Below are positions 22,428 to 32,534 of a stretch of DNA of 64,000 bases, piece after piece. The notes beneath the pieces were generated by a model, which searched no databases, was not told the origin of the DNA, and saw only the letters and a list, made by a program, of their open reading frames with translations. The position numbers and the translations under genes are program-made. This stretch comes from Ulva prolifera (Eukaryota > Chlorophyta > Ulvophyceae > Ulvales > Ulvaceae): the NCBI GenBank assembly GCA_023078555.1, contig CM041196.1, positions 7,885,985-7,949,984 on the forward strand, read 5' to 3'. Numbering within the stretch: the stretch's first letter is position 1; every line of letters begins with the position of its first letter.

Positions 22428-23030
22428 CTGCAGATTATGGTCAATGAGGTTGATGCTCGTCTTGATCGAGGTTCATGGGCGGCACTTGTGACCGAATCGG
22501 CAGCGCAGGAAGGTCCGTTCATCAGATCCTGTCACAAGCACTCGACGGCCCAACTTGCTGAAAGTACATCCAAATCAAACCTGGTGACAGGAAGAACAAC
22601 ACGGTAGCGCATCTACCCGATATTCACCGTTTATATGCGTCACGTGTTGATTCATCGGAATACTGGCTGGGTTGCTGAGCTTGATCGACCCTACCATGGA
22701 ATGCAAGATACACGACGAAAGCTGCGTTCACCAGATCAAAAATGCCACACCTGAAACTGCCTTTACTGGAGCAGCACGTGCCAATGTGGGCCTCGCGGCG
22801 CGCATCCCTGTGCAAGAGACTGTGAACGACATCCTGAATATGTGCACTGCAACACAACGCAATCGGTACCAGGAGAACACGCAGACGAAATAGATTCTTT
22901 GCACACTCCCAAAATAAATCTAATGTGAGGGAGCCTGCGCTGCACGCGACACGCGCAGGTGCAGGCCATGTCAGGCCTGGTTGCGCATGCATGGCACGAG
23001 ACCTCGCGGCAGCATGCATTTAGAGCGACC
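22428..23030. other. Divergent region between the thylakoid and LRR genes
   Basis: This should contain both promoters and the missing first exon of the thylakoid gene. A minus frame at 23019-22624 starts with an Ala/Arg-rich stretch (MHAAARSRAMHAQP) that could pass for targeting sequence, but no phase-1 donor links it to 22427. Nothing else is supported. Confidence 0.35.
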
Positions 23031-23946
23031 ATGTCAGATGGCCCCGCGACTTCAAAGAACGACATGGCGGAACAGCTCAGGTTCCGGTGTATATTCAGAG
23101 ATGAGGCCCCAGCGCGACAACAACAGGCACAGCGTTTCTGGGTGTCTTGCTGTTGCGACTGCTGTCTGATGCAGTCACACTATGTTGAGCCTGTTGCAGA
23201 TGCGCAACTGCTTGGAAGTGCAGTCGTGGGCCCGTTGTCACAGCTGATTCAGAGACAGGTGATCTTCTGATATTGTACTTCCAGGCTGTGCCACACACGC
23301 CCTCGCCCGGTCATCCGTCGTCTGACACGGCTTCCTCGAGCATGCTTCACCCCCGAAATCGTTCAGGCAGCCATTGTCCGGGTAGCGCATGGATCCGTGC
23401 TACCTTTAGGGTTAGGGGCGCTGCTACGAGCTGTGGAGGAGGCTGGCCGTACCTGCAGCGCTCATCGCAATTTGCTGCATACCGAGCCGCAAGGCATCGA
23501 CTTTTGGAACGCAGATATTACGCGGCCTCGCACATTCTCATATCTCACTAAAGCTCTTCACGACGGTGGGCTGAATCGCCTGCGTCTGATCAGGCTCTGC
23601 GAGATTGGGCTTACGGACAATCACGTTGCGGAAATAGCTTGTGCCTTGAGCCAGCATCCATCTTTGGAGATTCTCAGCGTCTCCAACAATCACATTACTG
23701 CCAGCTCGGGTATCAGTCTGTTCAACACGTTTGTGTCTTTGAAGCATGCACGGGCCCTGGACATTTCCTTGAACCCCCTGGGGGACTTGATGGCAGAGGC
23801 CATCGCTGGGCGGCTCAGTTCCGGAGTTTCTTGGAATCTTCAGGCCTTATGGTTCGCGTACTGCTCTATTTCAAGTACGGGTCTGAAAGATGTTGCAAGG
23901 ATTATTCGCGCTGGTGCCAATAATCTGGAGCACCTAGTGTTGTCAG
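23031..23946 (+). CDS. Leucine-rich-repeat protein, ribonuclease-inhibitor type; 3' end unresolved
   Basis: Exon 1 is 23031-23086 (or -23080; both leave phase 2), starting MSDGPATSKNDMAEQL. Exon 2 is 23285-23946, which joins in frame and ends at a GTACGG donor. It opens with a basic helical part (EIVQAAIVRVAHG), then LRRs of the ribonuclease-inhibitor/RanGAP class: LNRLRLIRLCEIGLTDNHV, PSLEILSVSNNHITASSG, ARALDISLNPLGDLMAEAI and WNLQALWFAYCSISSTGL. The last repeat is cut in NNLEHLVLSG, so more exons are expected. The frame stays open without a stop to 24209, but that part loses the LRR pattern and I take it as intron. Such proteins are scaffolds; no specific partner is visible. Confidence 0.72.
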
Positions 23947-24691
23947 GTACGGCAGCCATGAATGTGTTGGGATATCCGTATCTAATGATCTGGAGAACCA
24001 GCATGGAACAAGCTGCACTGTGGTCTACCAATGGTCATGTCACAACAGGTCAAAAGGACAGCTGTGAGGGCTGGGAAAGCGTGTCCGAGTCCTGCCTGGA
24101 AACTGCCGTCAAGCTCCGAGTTTTACCGGAATATGTAGATGCTTCACAAATGAGCGTACACATCATGGAAGAAATGTCCCAGGTCGCGGTAAACGGTAAG
24201 CTTCTGTGAGTACGATGGCAGCCCGTCTACGCTACTACATGAACTATGGCAATAGCATGAACTTATCCCCGCTGAACACAGGGAAATGCAAGAGTGACAC
24301 ATTGGCAGCTGCGTTCATGTCATATTACCGCCAATTCACAAGGCAGAAAGAGTCAGACGAATTTGGTCATCAAAGTGCAGTACAAGAAAGATTCGAAACC
24401 GCACAGTGCTCAGTGCTCGACGATGCTTGGCAGTCAGGTGTGTGGAGCAACCTTTCACGCTACACTGTGACAATCCAGAAATTAGCACATATGCTTCAAT
24501 AAATCTTTTGTTGCAGCTATGAGTATCATGAGTGCAATTCGATCATAGCGCTGCACACTGCCACACAGTTCAGGTGAAGTTACTATCGATCACTGTCTGC
24601 TGGAACTGCTGCTGAGACACTTGACATCGAACAAACTGATCTACAGGGTTGCCTAAATAGATGGCTTCGAATACATAGCTGTGAAGACAGA
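23947..24691 (+). other. Probable intron and 3' exon of the LRR gene
   Basis: A plus-strand frame at 24206-24502 ends in TAA and has ordinary protein composition (for example YYRQFTRQKESDEFGHQS). It could be the last LRR exon, but no acceptor phase could be fixed. The U2AF gene ends from the other side at 24692. Confidence 0.3.
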
Positions 24692-26268
24692 TTATGCAGT
24701 AGTCCCGTCTTCGCGCCGTTTCCTGCTCCACTCAGCAATGCGAGCACGGCGTTCTGCTGAGCCTTCCCGCACAGGTTCTTGAGCAGGGCTACGGCTCCGA
24801 CGGCTCCGACGGTCGACAGCCGCGGCCGCAGGTTCAGCTTTCTTTGCACGCTTGTATCTTCCAAACAAATGCTTGCGCAGGTCCCTATAATAGTTGCAAT
24901 GATGAACCCACCACGTTTTCCAGTACACAGTAATGGAGCATGCACAGGTCTACAACAATCAGCTACTGTCATATAGTTTACTTCAGCGTTGACACACGTT
25001 GAGAACTGGAAAATCTGCCATCGATCAATACATCGGTTTGTCAGATCATGAGCTGAAACGCATAACCTAAGCGCAGAACATGAATCAGGCGTTGTCCGCA
25101 GCACAGACATTGAAACCATGGACCAAGGAGAAAAGAGCGTGAACAACAGACTCCATTAAAAAAGTCGTATTAAGAGTTGGCTTCGGTCCATGCCCGGGAC
25201 CCGCAGGTGCAAGCTGGTCACGGTGCGCCCACAATCCCAAAGCAGTACACAAACTACAAAATCATGCAAACTGCAACTGCTGACATTGCACGCGTGCCCC
25301 AGGGGGCCAAGCAAGCAGGAAAGTGTTTGTATCAGCCTCAGGGTCACTGGCAGCAGCGAAAACAATGACGATCACATGCGATCGAAGCGGTACTGTATGC
25401 TGCTTGGGCCATATACAGTCATGCAGCACCATCAATTGAGACGTACAGGTGTTGCCACTGAGGACACATCCCGCTTTGACAGCAATGAGCTGAGCTATGA
25501 GAACGTCACATGACCCAATTCCATTCTGATGGATGGGACGCACGAATGGTTGCAGTAGGCAGGTTGAGCACACCTTGAAATAGGCTTCAAATGCATGAAA
25601 TTGCAGTATCCACCTCGCTTACATTGATTTTCCTCATACTGACGACATGTCGCCTCCCTGAAGTCCGCTACAGGTGAAAATTCGGCGAGTATCTGCTTTC
25701 CATTGTAATATCTATTTTGAAGTGCTGTCATGGCATTCAGTGCTGATTGTTCATCCTGAAATTTTATGTAGACGTTCCCAACCAGATGGTCGGAGTAGTT
25801 GTCGCACACATTCAGACACTCGATCTTTCCAAATTTGGTCATCTCCTCAAACACATCTTCGTAAAAGGCCTATGCAAGACATCAAGAATCATAAACTGCC
25901 TGACATAAGCGAGACCGCACTCTGTGACAGCTTGTGCGAAAACATACCTCATAGTCCTGTTGCACAAAGTTAGCATCCACTTGAATGGGAAGGCCATCGG
26001 GACCAAGAGGAGCATTCAGAGCAGGATTTACATATAAATTGGGCATCAGAATGGTCGAGCTCAGGTGTGGTTTGTTATGGTGTCGACTGCATCTGTCTCC
26101 GTGACGGCAGGCCCTACACTCAACCGTAGTGCAGCTCGAAATTAATACCACGATTTAACAGTCATGCTGAATCGAAAGCAGAGCGTAATCACACCCAATT
26201 TTAATGTAAAACGGACAGTTGACTCTGTCCTTCTCTGTGCCGAAACGCTGAGCGAGCTGGTCAGCCAT
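24692..26268 (-). CDS. U2AF1: U2AF small subunit (U2AF35), 3' splice-site recognition
   Basis: Four exons close in phase: 26268-26195, 26113-25948, 25869-25574 and 24884-24692, coding 242 residues from [20 protein letters not shown]. Zinc finger 1 is C18-x8-C27-x5-C33-x3-H37. The UHM/RRM spans about residues 45-147 with the RNP-like GNVYIKF at 111-117. Zinc finger 2 is C155-x7-C163-x5-C169-x3-H173, followed by [17 protein letters not shown]. The C-terminal tail is short and only weakly RS (RRSRRSRSP). In the family, the two zinc fingers and the UHM bind the AG of the 3' splice site and the large U2AF subunit. Nearly all introns in this window end in CAG or TAG, fitting its target. Intron 3 is long, about 690 bp, and holds no gene. 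Confidence 0.96.
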
Positions 26269-27066
26269 GTCAAAGTGCGGAAGGGCTGATTACTGAAAAG
26301 TACGAACGCAGCGACAGCGATGCGACTGTTGAAATTCTCTAACAATAGATATTTCGCGCTGAGCTAGCTACAGGTCCGACAACATGCTGTGCGGAATGGT
26401 GTTGGCGCGGAGCTCTTGTGCTATCAGGAAGTGGGCGCTGATACTTCACGTTGATAAACCGCTTTCCACAATCTCATTGTTTTGTTCAGCGACAACCTGA
26501 CACTTTCACTTTCATGGCCCACCTGTGCCGTGCAGGGACGCCAGACGCTTGTGTCTGGGAACATTCGCGAACCTTTCGACAGCGCATCAATCGCCAGGTC
26601 TGACACGACAGCTGAGCTGTCGTACGTCGCCCAGCGCGCACGAAATCGTGTATTGTGCTCAAGTGCACATTACCGAGTCAGTTCTGCATGCCACTTTCAC
26701 TGAGTTCGCTACACCGTCGCGTGCACCAGCGCAGCTGTCAAGTCCCCGCAGATCGCAGCCCCAATACGAGGTTGCGTTGTTTATTTGTGGGCAGCAGCCC
26801 AAAGAGTGGATGATCGGTGTTTGGGGGTGTTGTGTATGAAGTTTGCTGTTGGATTGTGCAAATGGCAGCCGCTGAGTGATCATGAAACTGTCAGGTGTAT
26901 CCAGGCTACGATTTGCTCTGCACACATGGTTGCAGCCGACATGAAGGCTTTCAGGCTTTGGTTGAATGTCAAGCCGGTACGTTCGTTTGTTCACATTTGG
27001 CATATTTGTGGTCCACCGACGCTGCGCATCATGAGCTCAGCTGAGGAACGTGTCAAAGGGACCATG
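26269..27066. other. No supported gene
   Basis: The U2AF promoter should lie at the left edge. Overlapping frames on both strands at 26659-27108 have no recognisable motif. GC content rises to the right, toward the repeat-rich block. Confidence 0.4.
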
Positions 27067-27068
27067 TC

Positions 27069-27088
27069 GGAGAGGCAGGTAGCACCTC
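27069..27088 (+). repeat. 20-bp motif copy A (GGAGAGGCAGGTAGCACCTC)
   Basis: This motif recurs at 36652-36671 (inverted, one or two mismatches) and 36709-36728 (direct, one mismatch). Two extra bases (TC) before it are shared with the inverted copy. It marks the left edge of the GC-rich mobile-element block. Confidence 0.75.
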
Positions 27089-27414
27089 AGGAATTGCGTC
27101 TGCCTTGACAAAAACACACCGCAGCCGTCACCCCACGCAGAACCGATCCAATGCACCAAGGTCACGCGACTTCACCTCCGAGCAGACAATCCTTCCGCCC
27201 ACGCGCCCGCGCCCAAACTGAGCGGCCTCACGCCGCTTGCTGGCCATCTGGCCCATGCGGTAGGCCGTCTATCTTTGCCCACATTGTGCCATGTCCCAAC
27301 TCTTTCCGCTGTTTGGCTTCGCAGCTCTGCCCACAGTGCGGCATTGCCGATGCCTTTTTGTCCCGTTGCCTGGACGACGGTCACGGCATAGCCCTGAAGT
27401 GACGCCATGTTGTG

Positions 27415-28130
27415 ATTGGCTTGGGCGTGTTGCGCAGTGTTGGTGCTACCGTATGGCCGTGCTGAGCGGGGGTGAGTCTGCTTTGTGGCTAAGGTGTAGG
27501 GAGGGGTCTCAGCGGGACGGACTTGGCTACTTTGAGCGCCCGGCGGTGGCCAGACTGTATCATGTTAGGCCACCCCAGCGGCGTGTGCGGCGGCGCTGCC
27601 TGAGAATGTGCGGCCGTATGGAAGGGTGGTGGGGGATAGAAGGGTGGGGGGGGGGGGCTTCATTTCAAGGATGAAGTCAGAGAGGCAAATTGCACCGCAG
27701 AAATAGAAAAGAGCGAAAGTACAGGTTCATCAACTCAGCTCAACACACCCAAGGCACAGTCGAAATCCCCGCAGAACAAGCAACCGAATAAAACCCGCAC
27801 CAAGCAAAGCAGTCTCGCAACGCCCATGGGCCATGCATGCAGCCATACCCATGCGCTGGTCAGATCCGTGCAGCCCGACAGAAATGGACAGTAGGAGACG
27901 GTGCCTGGCGGACCAGAATTCCGATTGCGTGTGGGTGTGGGTGTTTGCTTGCGGGGGTGTTGTTGACAGTCTGTGGCGCTTAGGTGTTGTTCTGCATGGA
28001 TTGACGGCGGTGCCTTGGGTGTGCTGTGTGCCTGTTCTTATAGGGGGCGAGCTTATTGCGGTGCTACCTGCCCCTCACCTGGTCCGTGTGACACACACCC
28101 ACACGCACACCCACACTTACATTTAGACAA
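27415..28130 (+). mobile_element. Decayed element fragment, family shared with 42 kb and 62 kb
   Basis: GC-rich DNA with no intact gene. The part at 27990-28090 encodes a frame (LTAVPWVCCVPVLIGGELIA) that resembles the minus-strand frames at 42.07-42.16 kb (LTAVACVGDAPVLEF) and, more loosely, 62.46-62.53 kb. A 16-base word at 27537-27552 (GCGCCCGGCGGTGGCC) recurs inverted near 42.32 kb. A 12-G run lies at 27646-27657 and a CA-rich run at 28091-28120. I infer fragments of one repeated element; the class is unknown. Confidence 0.5.
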
Positions 28131-28339
28131 CCTCCCACTGCAGCTGCAATTGAGGCGGACAAAATCGCAGCAGGTCCCCGCAGCCCTGACTGCATCTATA
28201 TCCGTGCTGGACAAACACAAGACCCCCATGCCGCCGCCGGGCCCACTCATCGCAGAAAGCCCTCCAACCCCGGTCCTCCCCACATGCTCTTACAGAACAG
28301 ACGCCGCATCGTCACACCTCTGCTTTCCACCCAAAGGCC

Positions 28340-28760
28340 TCACCGCGCCATGTCAAGGCGGCCCTGACGTACCGATACCAAACTTAGCAGCCATTGGCCG
28401 CACCACTTGCCAGGCAGAGTGTAAAGCTGGATGACGGGGGCCCATTGGAGACGGTACGCCTCGCAGGCCTGATGGCCTTGTATCGGTGAGAGGTTGTCGG
28501 ACGGGACATTCAGTCCCAGAACTGCCTTGTCTGCATGGCTTGCTATTAGCTGGGCAGCGGCGCGGCCTTGGCCTGGAACTGTGCAGCAGAGCGTTGTGGG
28601 CAGATAGTGCATCGCAGAACAGCCGCCTGGAGGCGGCACCAGACCCTGCAGGCCCGTCAGCAAGCTTGTTGAGGAACGCAAACGCTGACGGGCCCACCCG
28701 CCCGTGTGTGCCATGTGACAACGGGACCAGGGTGAATGTGCCATGAGGGAGCAGGGGCAG
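28340..28760 (-). mobile_element. Element remnant with a conserved minus-strand frame
   Basis: A minus frame of about 122 codons contains GPSAFAFLNKLADGPAGSG followed by AASRRLF. The copy at 42.85-42.67 kb encodes GPAAFAFLISFVDVAAGSS followed by AASRRLF. The nucleotide match includes GCCGCCTGGAGGC and GAGGAACGCAAA at 28.62-28.68 and 42.75-42.81 kb. Keeping the same reading frame between copies 14 kb apart suggests a once-coding transposon ORF. The pattern GPxAFAFLxxL reminds me of C-terminal parts of algal retroelement proteins, but I cannot place the class. Confidence 0.5.
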
Positions 28761-29175
28761 AAAAGTTTTACATCCCCAGCTCAGAGGTGCCTATCTCAGG
28801 CGGAGCATACGACTGTGGCCAAGTTGCCCATTCGTGCGGGCAAGCATCTGCAATCGGCCCTAGCTGCAGGGATGTATACAGAGTCCCTTTTGCAAATATC
28901 TGCGAACGCCTCGACCACATGTTCCCCATATGGCGCAGGCCCTCCGCCTGTCGGCTGCCAGTCTGGGATCAAAGCCTCCCCCAAACGACGTCTGCCGACG
29001 CCAGAAGCTGGCCAAAAGGAAGTAAATGTGAATATACTCAGCCAGATCCTTACCGTACATTAGCAACTCCGGATAATCCGGACCACACATGCCGCAGGGG
29101 GAAATAACTTGAACATCACCTTAAAACATCCGTGCATAACTCACAGGGCCTCCTCCTTTGCTAGAAGTTTCGTAC

Positions 29176-31300
29176 TCACACATGCTCACAACTTTCCCAG
29201 TGCCTCAATTGTTCTGCAACCAAGAGCGCTCGTATGCCTTGGTCACCTGACCGCGGACATGCCTGCATGAGTATGCCTGTGCATAGCACTGATGCCTCAG
29301 TCCTCTGACGCAGCACTTGCGCACAGCGTGGCCAATTGATACGACGGTTCCCCAGGTGAGTGTCTGTCTTGGCTGTGGTTATCTCCGTTGTTGATGGGTG
29401 TCTGATGCTAGTTAGCCACGTGTTGCTACCTGCCTGGTCCCTCTCCCAGGTTTGAATGCCTCGATCAGTCCTAGGTGCGAGTGGTTGTGGCATTGTGTGT
29501 TACAAGGACAAAGGCAGCAAGTCGGGCAGCACCGCGAAAGGAGCAAGCAAACGAAGCAAACACCAAGACACCCACGAACATCTCACCCATCACCGGCGTA
29601 GCAAGCGACGCAGACCCGCAGACCGCCAAGCACACACCCACACACCAGCACACACACGCACAGACCCACACACCCACAAACCCAAACCCACACACGCGCA
29701 CGCACAAACACGCGCGGCTGACACACAACATCACAAGCACCAGCACCACAACGCCCGCCGCCGTACAACAGGGCCAAACCCAACACACTGCTGCCTGAGG
29801 CCGCCCGTCATGGCCGCCCGATCGCCGGGGGCCGCCCTGGCCCCAAGACCCATGTGGCATTGTGTGTGCGAATCTGGCAATGGAATGCATGCATAGCGGG
29901 TGCACCCCCCCCCCTCTAGACAGATTTCATGTTTGCAGACCTGCTCCTTACGTATCAAGCATCTCTATGGAGTACCATGCCGCAGCGCAGCTCACAGGTG
30001 CTTGCTCGCCGCACACGCGACGGGGAGCACTGCGAGCCTAGCATGCTGTCAGCAAGCAGGCACCTCACTGGTTGCAACTTCCGCCTTGCCTTCTGCTCCA
30101 GATCAGACGGGCACAGCCCATGATCTGCACAAACATGAGCGAGGGACCTGTATGTGTCCGCCCGAGGTGCGGGTGTGGCAGGGGTCCATTCGAATCCAAA
30201 AGTCCGGTCTATGGCGGGCCTGCGATGGGCCTCGCTCGGCGCTATCATGAGGCTTTGCTTGTTCGGGCGCCCCTCCACATGGTGAGTCAAGAAATCTCTC
30301 TGTGTCATGGCAAAGGCTTTGAGCACTCCATTCCGGCTGGGCATCCGCTGCTTGTATGTCAGTAGCATCAGTGCAGCATTTGTGCCCCTGGCAGTGTGCA
30401 AAAGACGCCGTTCGTGTTGCCGCTGAGCGCTAGACCCTTTCGACTCCATCTGCCTATTACCGGCCGCCAGTATCAATGGAGTGCATCTTGCCTTGACAAC
30501 TGTGCACAGCTGTATCCTCTGTCCGCTTGTCTCGTCAACCATGCCCCCTTAGAAGGGTCTGCCGACTTGCAGCTTCGTCACATTGGCCACACACACCGCG
30601 CATTTGAGTGTGCAAATACCAGGGGGTTGTGGCAAGCGTTTGCAGTCCCTGACATATCGATATGGCCAGGATAAATAGGGCGCTGCCACATGCGTATCCT
30701 GATGCATGCGCCCCATCAGGCTGTGCTCAGACACGGCACTGCATGTTGGATCCTCCTGCAACACAGGCCCTCGGAGCGCCTGAGGCTCACGCCACGATGC
30801 CTCACTACAGCTCAGAATATTCTCCGTGTCGGCTGCCCCACACAGTACGTGATTGTGGATGCACAGTTCCGGCACATTGTGAAGTCAACCTCAAGGATGC
30901 ATGCGGCTGGAGACCGCTTGGCCACACACGCCAGCTGCTGACTTGGCTCAACCAGTGAGAACGCCCATGTATCCCCGATTTGGGCTGCTATGGCTCACGT
31001 GTAATAGAGTCACAGAAGGTTGGACCCGCGTCTGACCGAGCATGGCAGGAGGTATGGAACCGGAGGCGGGCACTCAGGCGATGTGTAGCGCTGCAGACAG
31101 GAGTTGGATTGCAGTGCGTTTAGTGATAAACAGCACAGGAATTCCCAGCAGAGCAACTGCCGCAGCGCCATTCACCACTTCACGGGCGACGGGGGGGGGG
31201 GGGGGGGGGGTGGGTGTCACAGGGATCACCGGCACCTTGAACTGACGCCGGTAATCCCGCCCCCGCCCCCCTGAGGCCAGCAGGCTACTCTAGCTCCTTA
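29176..31300 (-). mobile_element. GC-rich block of degenerate element sequence and CA microsatellite
   Basis: Minus-strand frames at 29905-29471, 30542-29955 and 30875-30549 follow one another without a clean gene. One part has Cys/His spacing (CSAVSEHSLMGRMHQDTH) like decayed reverse-transcriptase C termini. A CA-rich microsatellite (CACACACCCACACACC-type) spans about 29625-29705, and a 10-C run lies at 29905-29914. I infer an old retroelement insertion; no ends or target-site duplications are visible. Confidence 0.35.
31191..31210 (+). repeat. Poly-G run, 20 G
   Basis: Twenty consecutive G, then TGGG. A 14-C run lies at 31377-31390, 166 bp further on. Together they could pair as a hairpin or form quadruplexes; length in the assembly may be unreliable. 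Confidence 0.9.
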
Positions 31301-32534
31301 AAACAGTGGACACTATGTTACAGGCGCACCACCGATGCTCAACGGGATCGTTGCAGATAATAACCCTCGTGGTCTGCCCCCCCCCCCCCCGCATCAGCAT
31401 CAAAGCAAGAAGCACAGCACATGTTTTCGCCATGCCAGATCCACGCCAGTATTCATGTGAGACCCCCGGAAGCTTGCTTTGCATGTGACAACACAATTTG
31501 GGCTTGCCAGTGAACAACTTGCCAGTGCATCTGCTCAAGTACATCGTTCCAGAAGGTGGCTGAACCGCTTTACACAGTCACCTGCCAGGCCACACCCTAC
31601 TCAAATGTTTGGCAGATGTACCTCAACACGATCAAGAGGCAGCACAAACAAGCTCGAGTTGCTCCGAGCAATGGGAAATTTCATTCATCCGGGATGTGGT
31701 ACATCAAGGCTGTCTGGCCATATGTCAGACCTGCAGAATGTCCACCTGGAGATCCACCTGATCTTGGCGCAGATAAGTGTCGTCTAAAATGTTTCACTCA
31801 AATTCGAGCAACCCACTGACTGATTCCATGTTGTGATGTGGACTCGGACACTCTGGTGCAATGGCAGCCTCAGAAGTCCCTGGGCGTAATAGCTATTGCT
31901 GGCATCACAATGGCACCTTGCAGTGCAGTCGACACCCGGGAAATTGTGATGTTGTGAGGGCTGTGGGTAGCCTTACTGTGGCGCATCCTATGCTGAAACT
32001 GCGCATGGGTCAGCGGGTAGCTTTGAGTAAGGCACATAGTCTCACTGGCTACTTGGCACATCCCCACTACAGAGTTTGACGTGTTGACAACATGCACAAG
32101 CTACTTGCAGCATCCACACCTGCCTGTGAGCACTGACGAAATACAGTCCGGAGCAAAAAGCAGACGAAATCATTTTACAAAAACTATGCTGATGTTGCAG
32201 GATCATGGCTCTGCTACGCTCGCTGCGCTGCAGCAGCTGCATGCCCATATATTGCTGCTCGGGCTGCGCGGTTTGCTTGTTCACACAGTTTTGCAATTGC
32301 AAGTTCCCTCAAGTCTGCACTGTTGCTGCTACATATATGGCATGTGGTCCCGTTCGCAGTTGTCAACGTCATCTCAAGGACATGGCTAAGTAAATGCACA
32401 GTTACTTCACTTTACATAGCAATGAAATAATGCTTGACGGCAACGATGCCATCCTCATGCCTGCACTCAAACGTGGACCGCCACTGACGTATACGTAGCA
32501 CTGGAACTTGGACTTCATGAAACATGAACCTCCT
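31301..32534. other. No supported gene; one short plus-strand candidate
   Basis: A plus-strand frame at 31556-31819 (containing PYSNVWQMYLNTIKRQHKQ) has protein-like composition but no ATG start or recognisable family. The rest, down to the ZIP4-like stop at 32535, shows nothing clear. Confidence 0.35.

Noticed and set aside
22624..23019. Minus-strand frame as transit-peptide exon of the thylakoid gene
   Set aside because: No donor in the needed phase leads to the exon at 22427.
23404..23417. Telomere-like TTTAGGGTTAGGGG
   Set aside because: It is only two units and lies inside the LRR coding exon, reading LPLGLGAL in frame, so chance is the simpler explanation.
23947..24209. Continuation of the LRR frame to 24209 as coding
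   Set aside because: The frame stays open but the leucine-repeat pattern stops abruptly at a good GTACGG donor.
29625..29705. CA-rich array considered as CRISPR or centromeric repeat
   Set aside because: It is an irregular dinucleotide-type microsatellite with no fixed repeat-spacer pattern.
30183..30200. tRNA-like TTCGAATCC
   Set aside because: It lacks the full T-arm and I could find no matching acceptor stem or anticodon arm.
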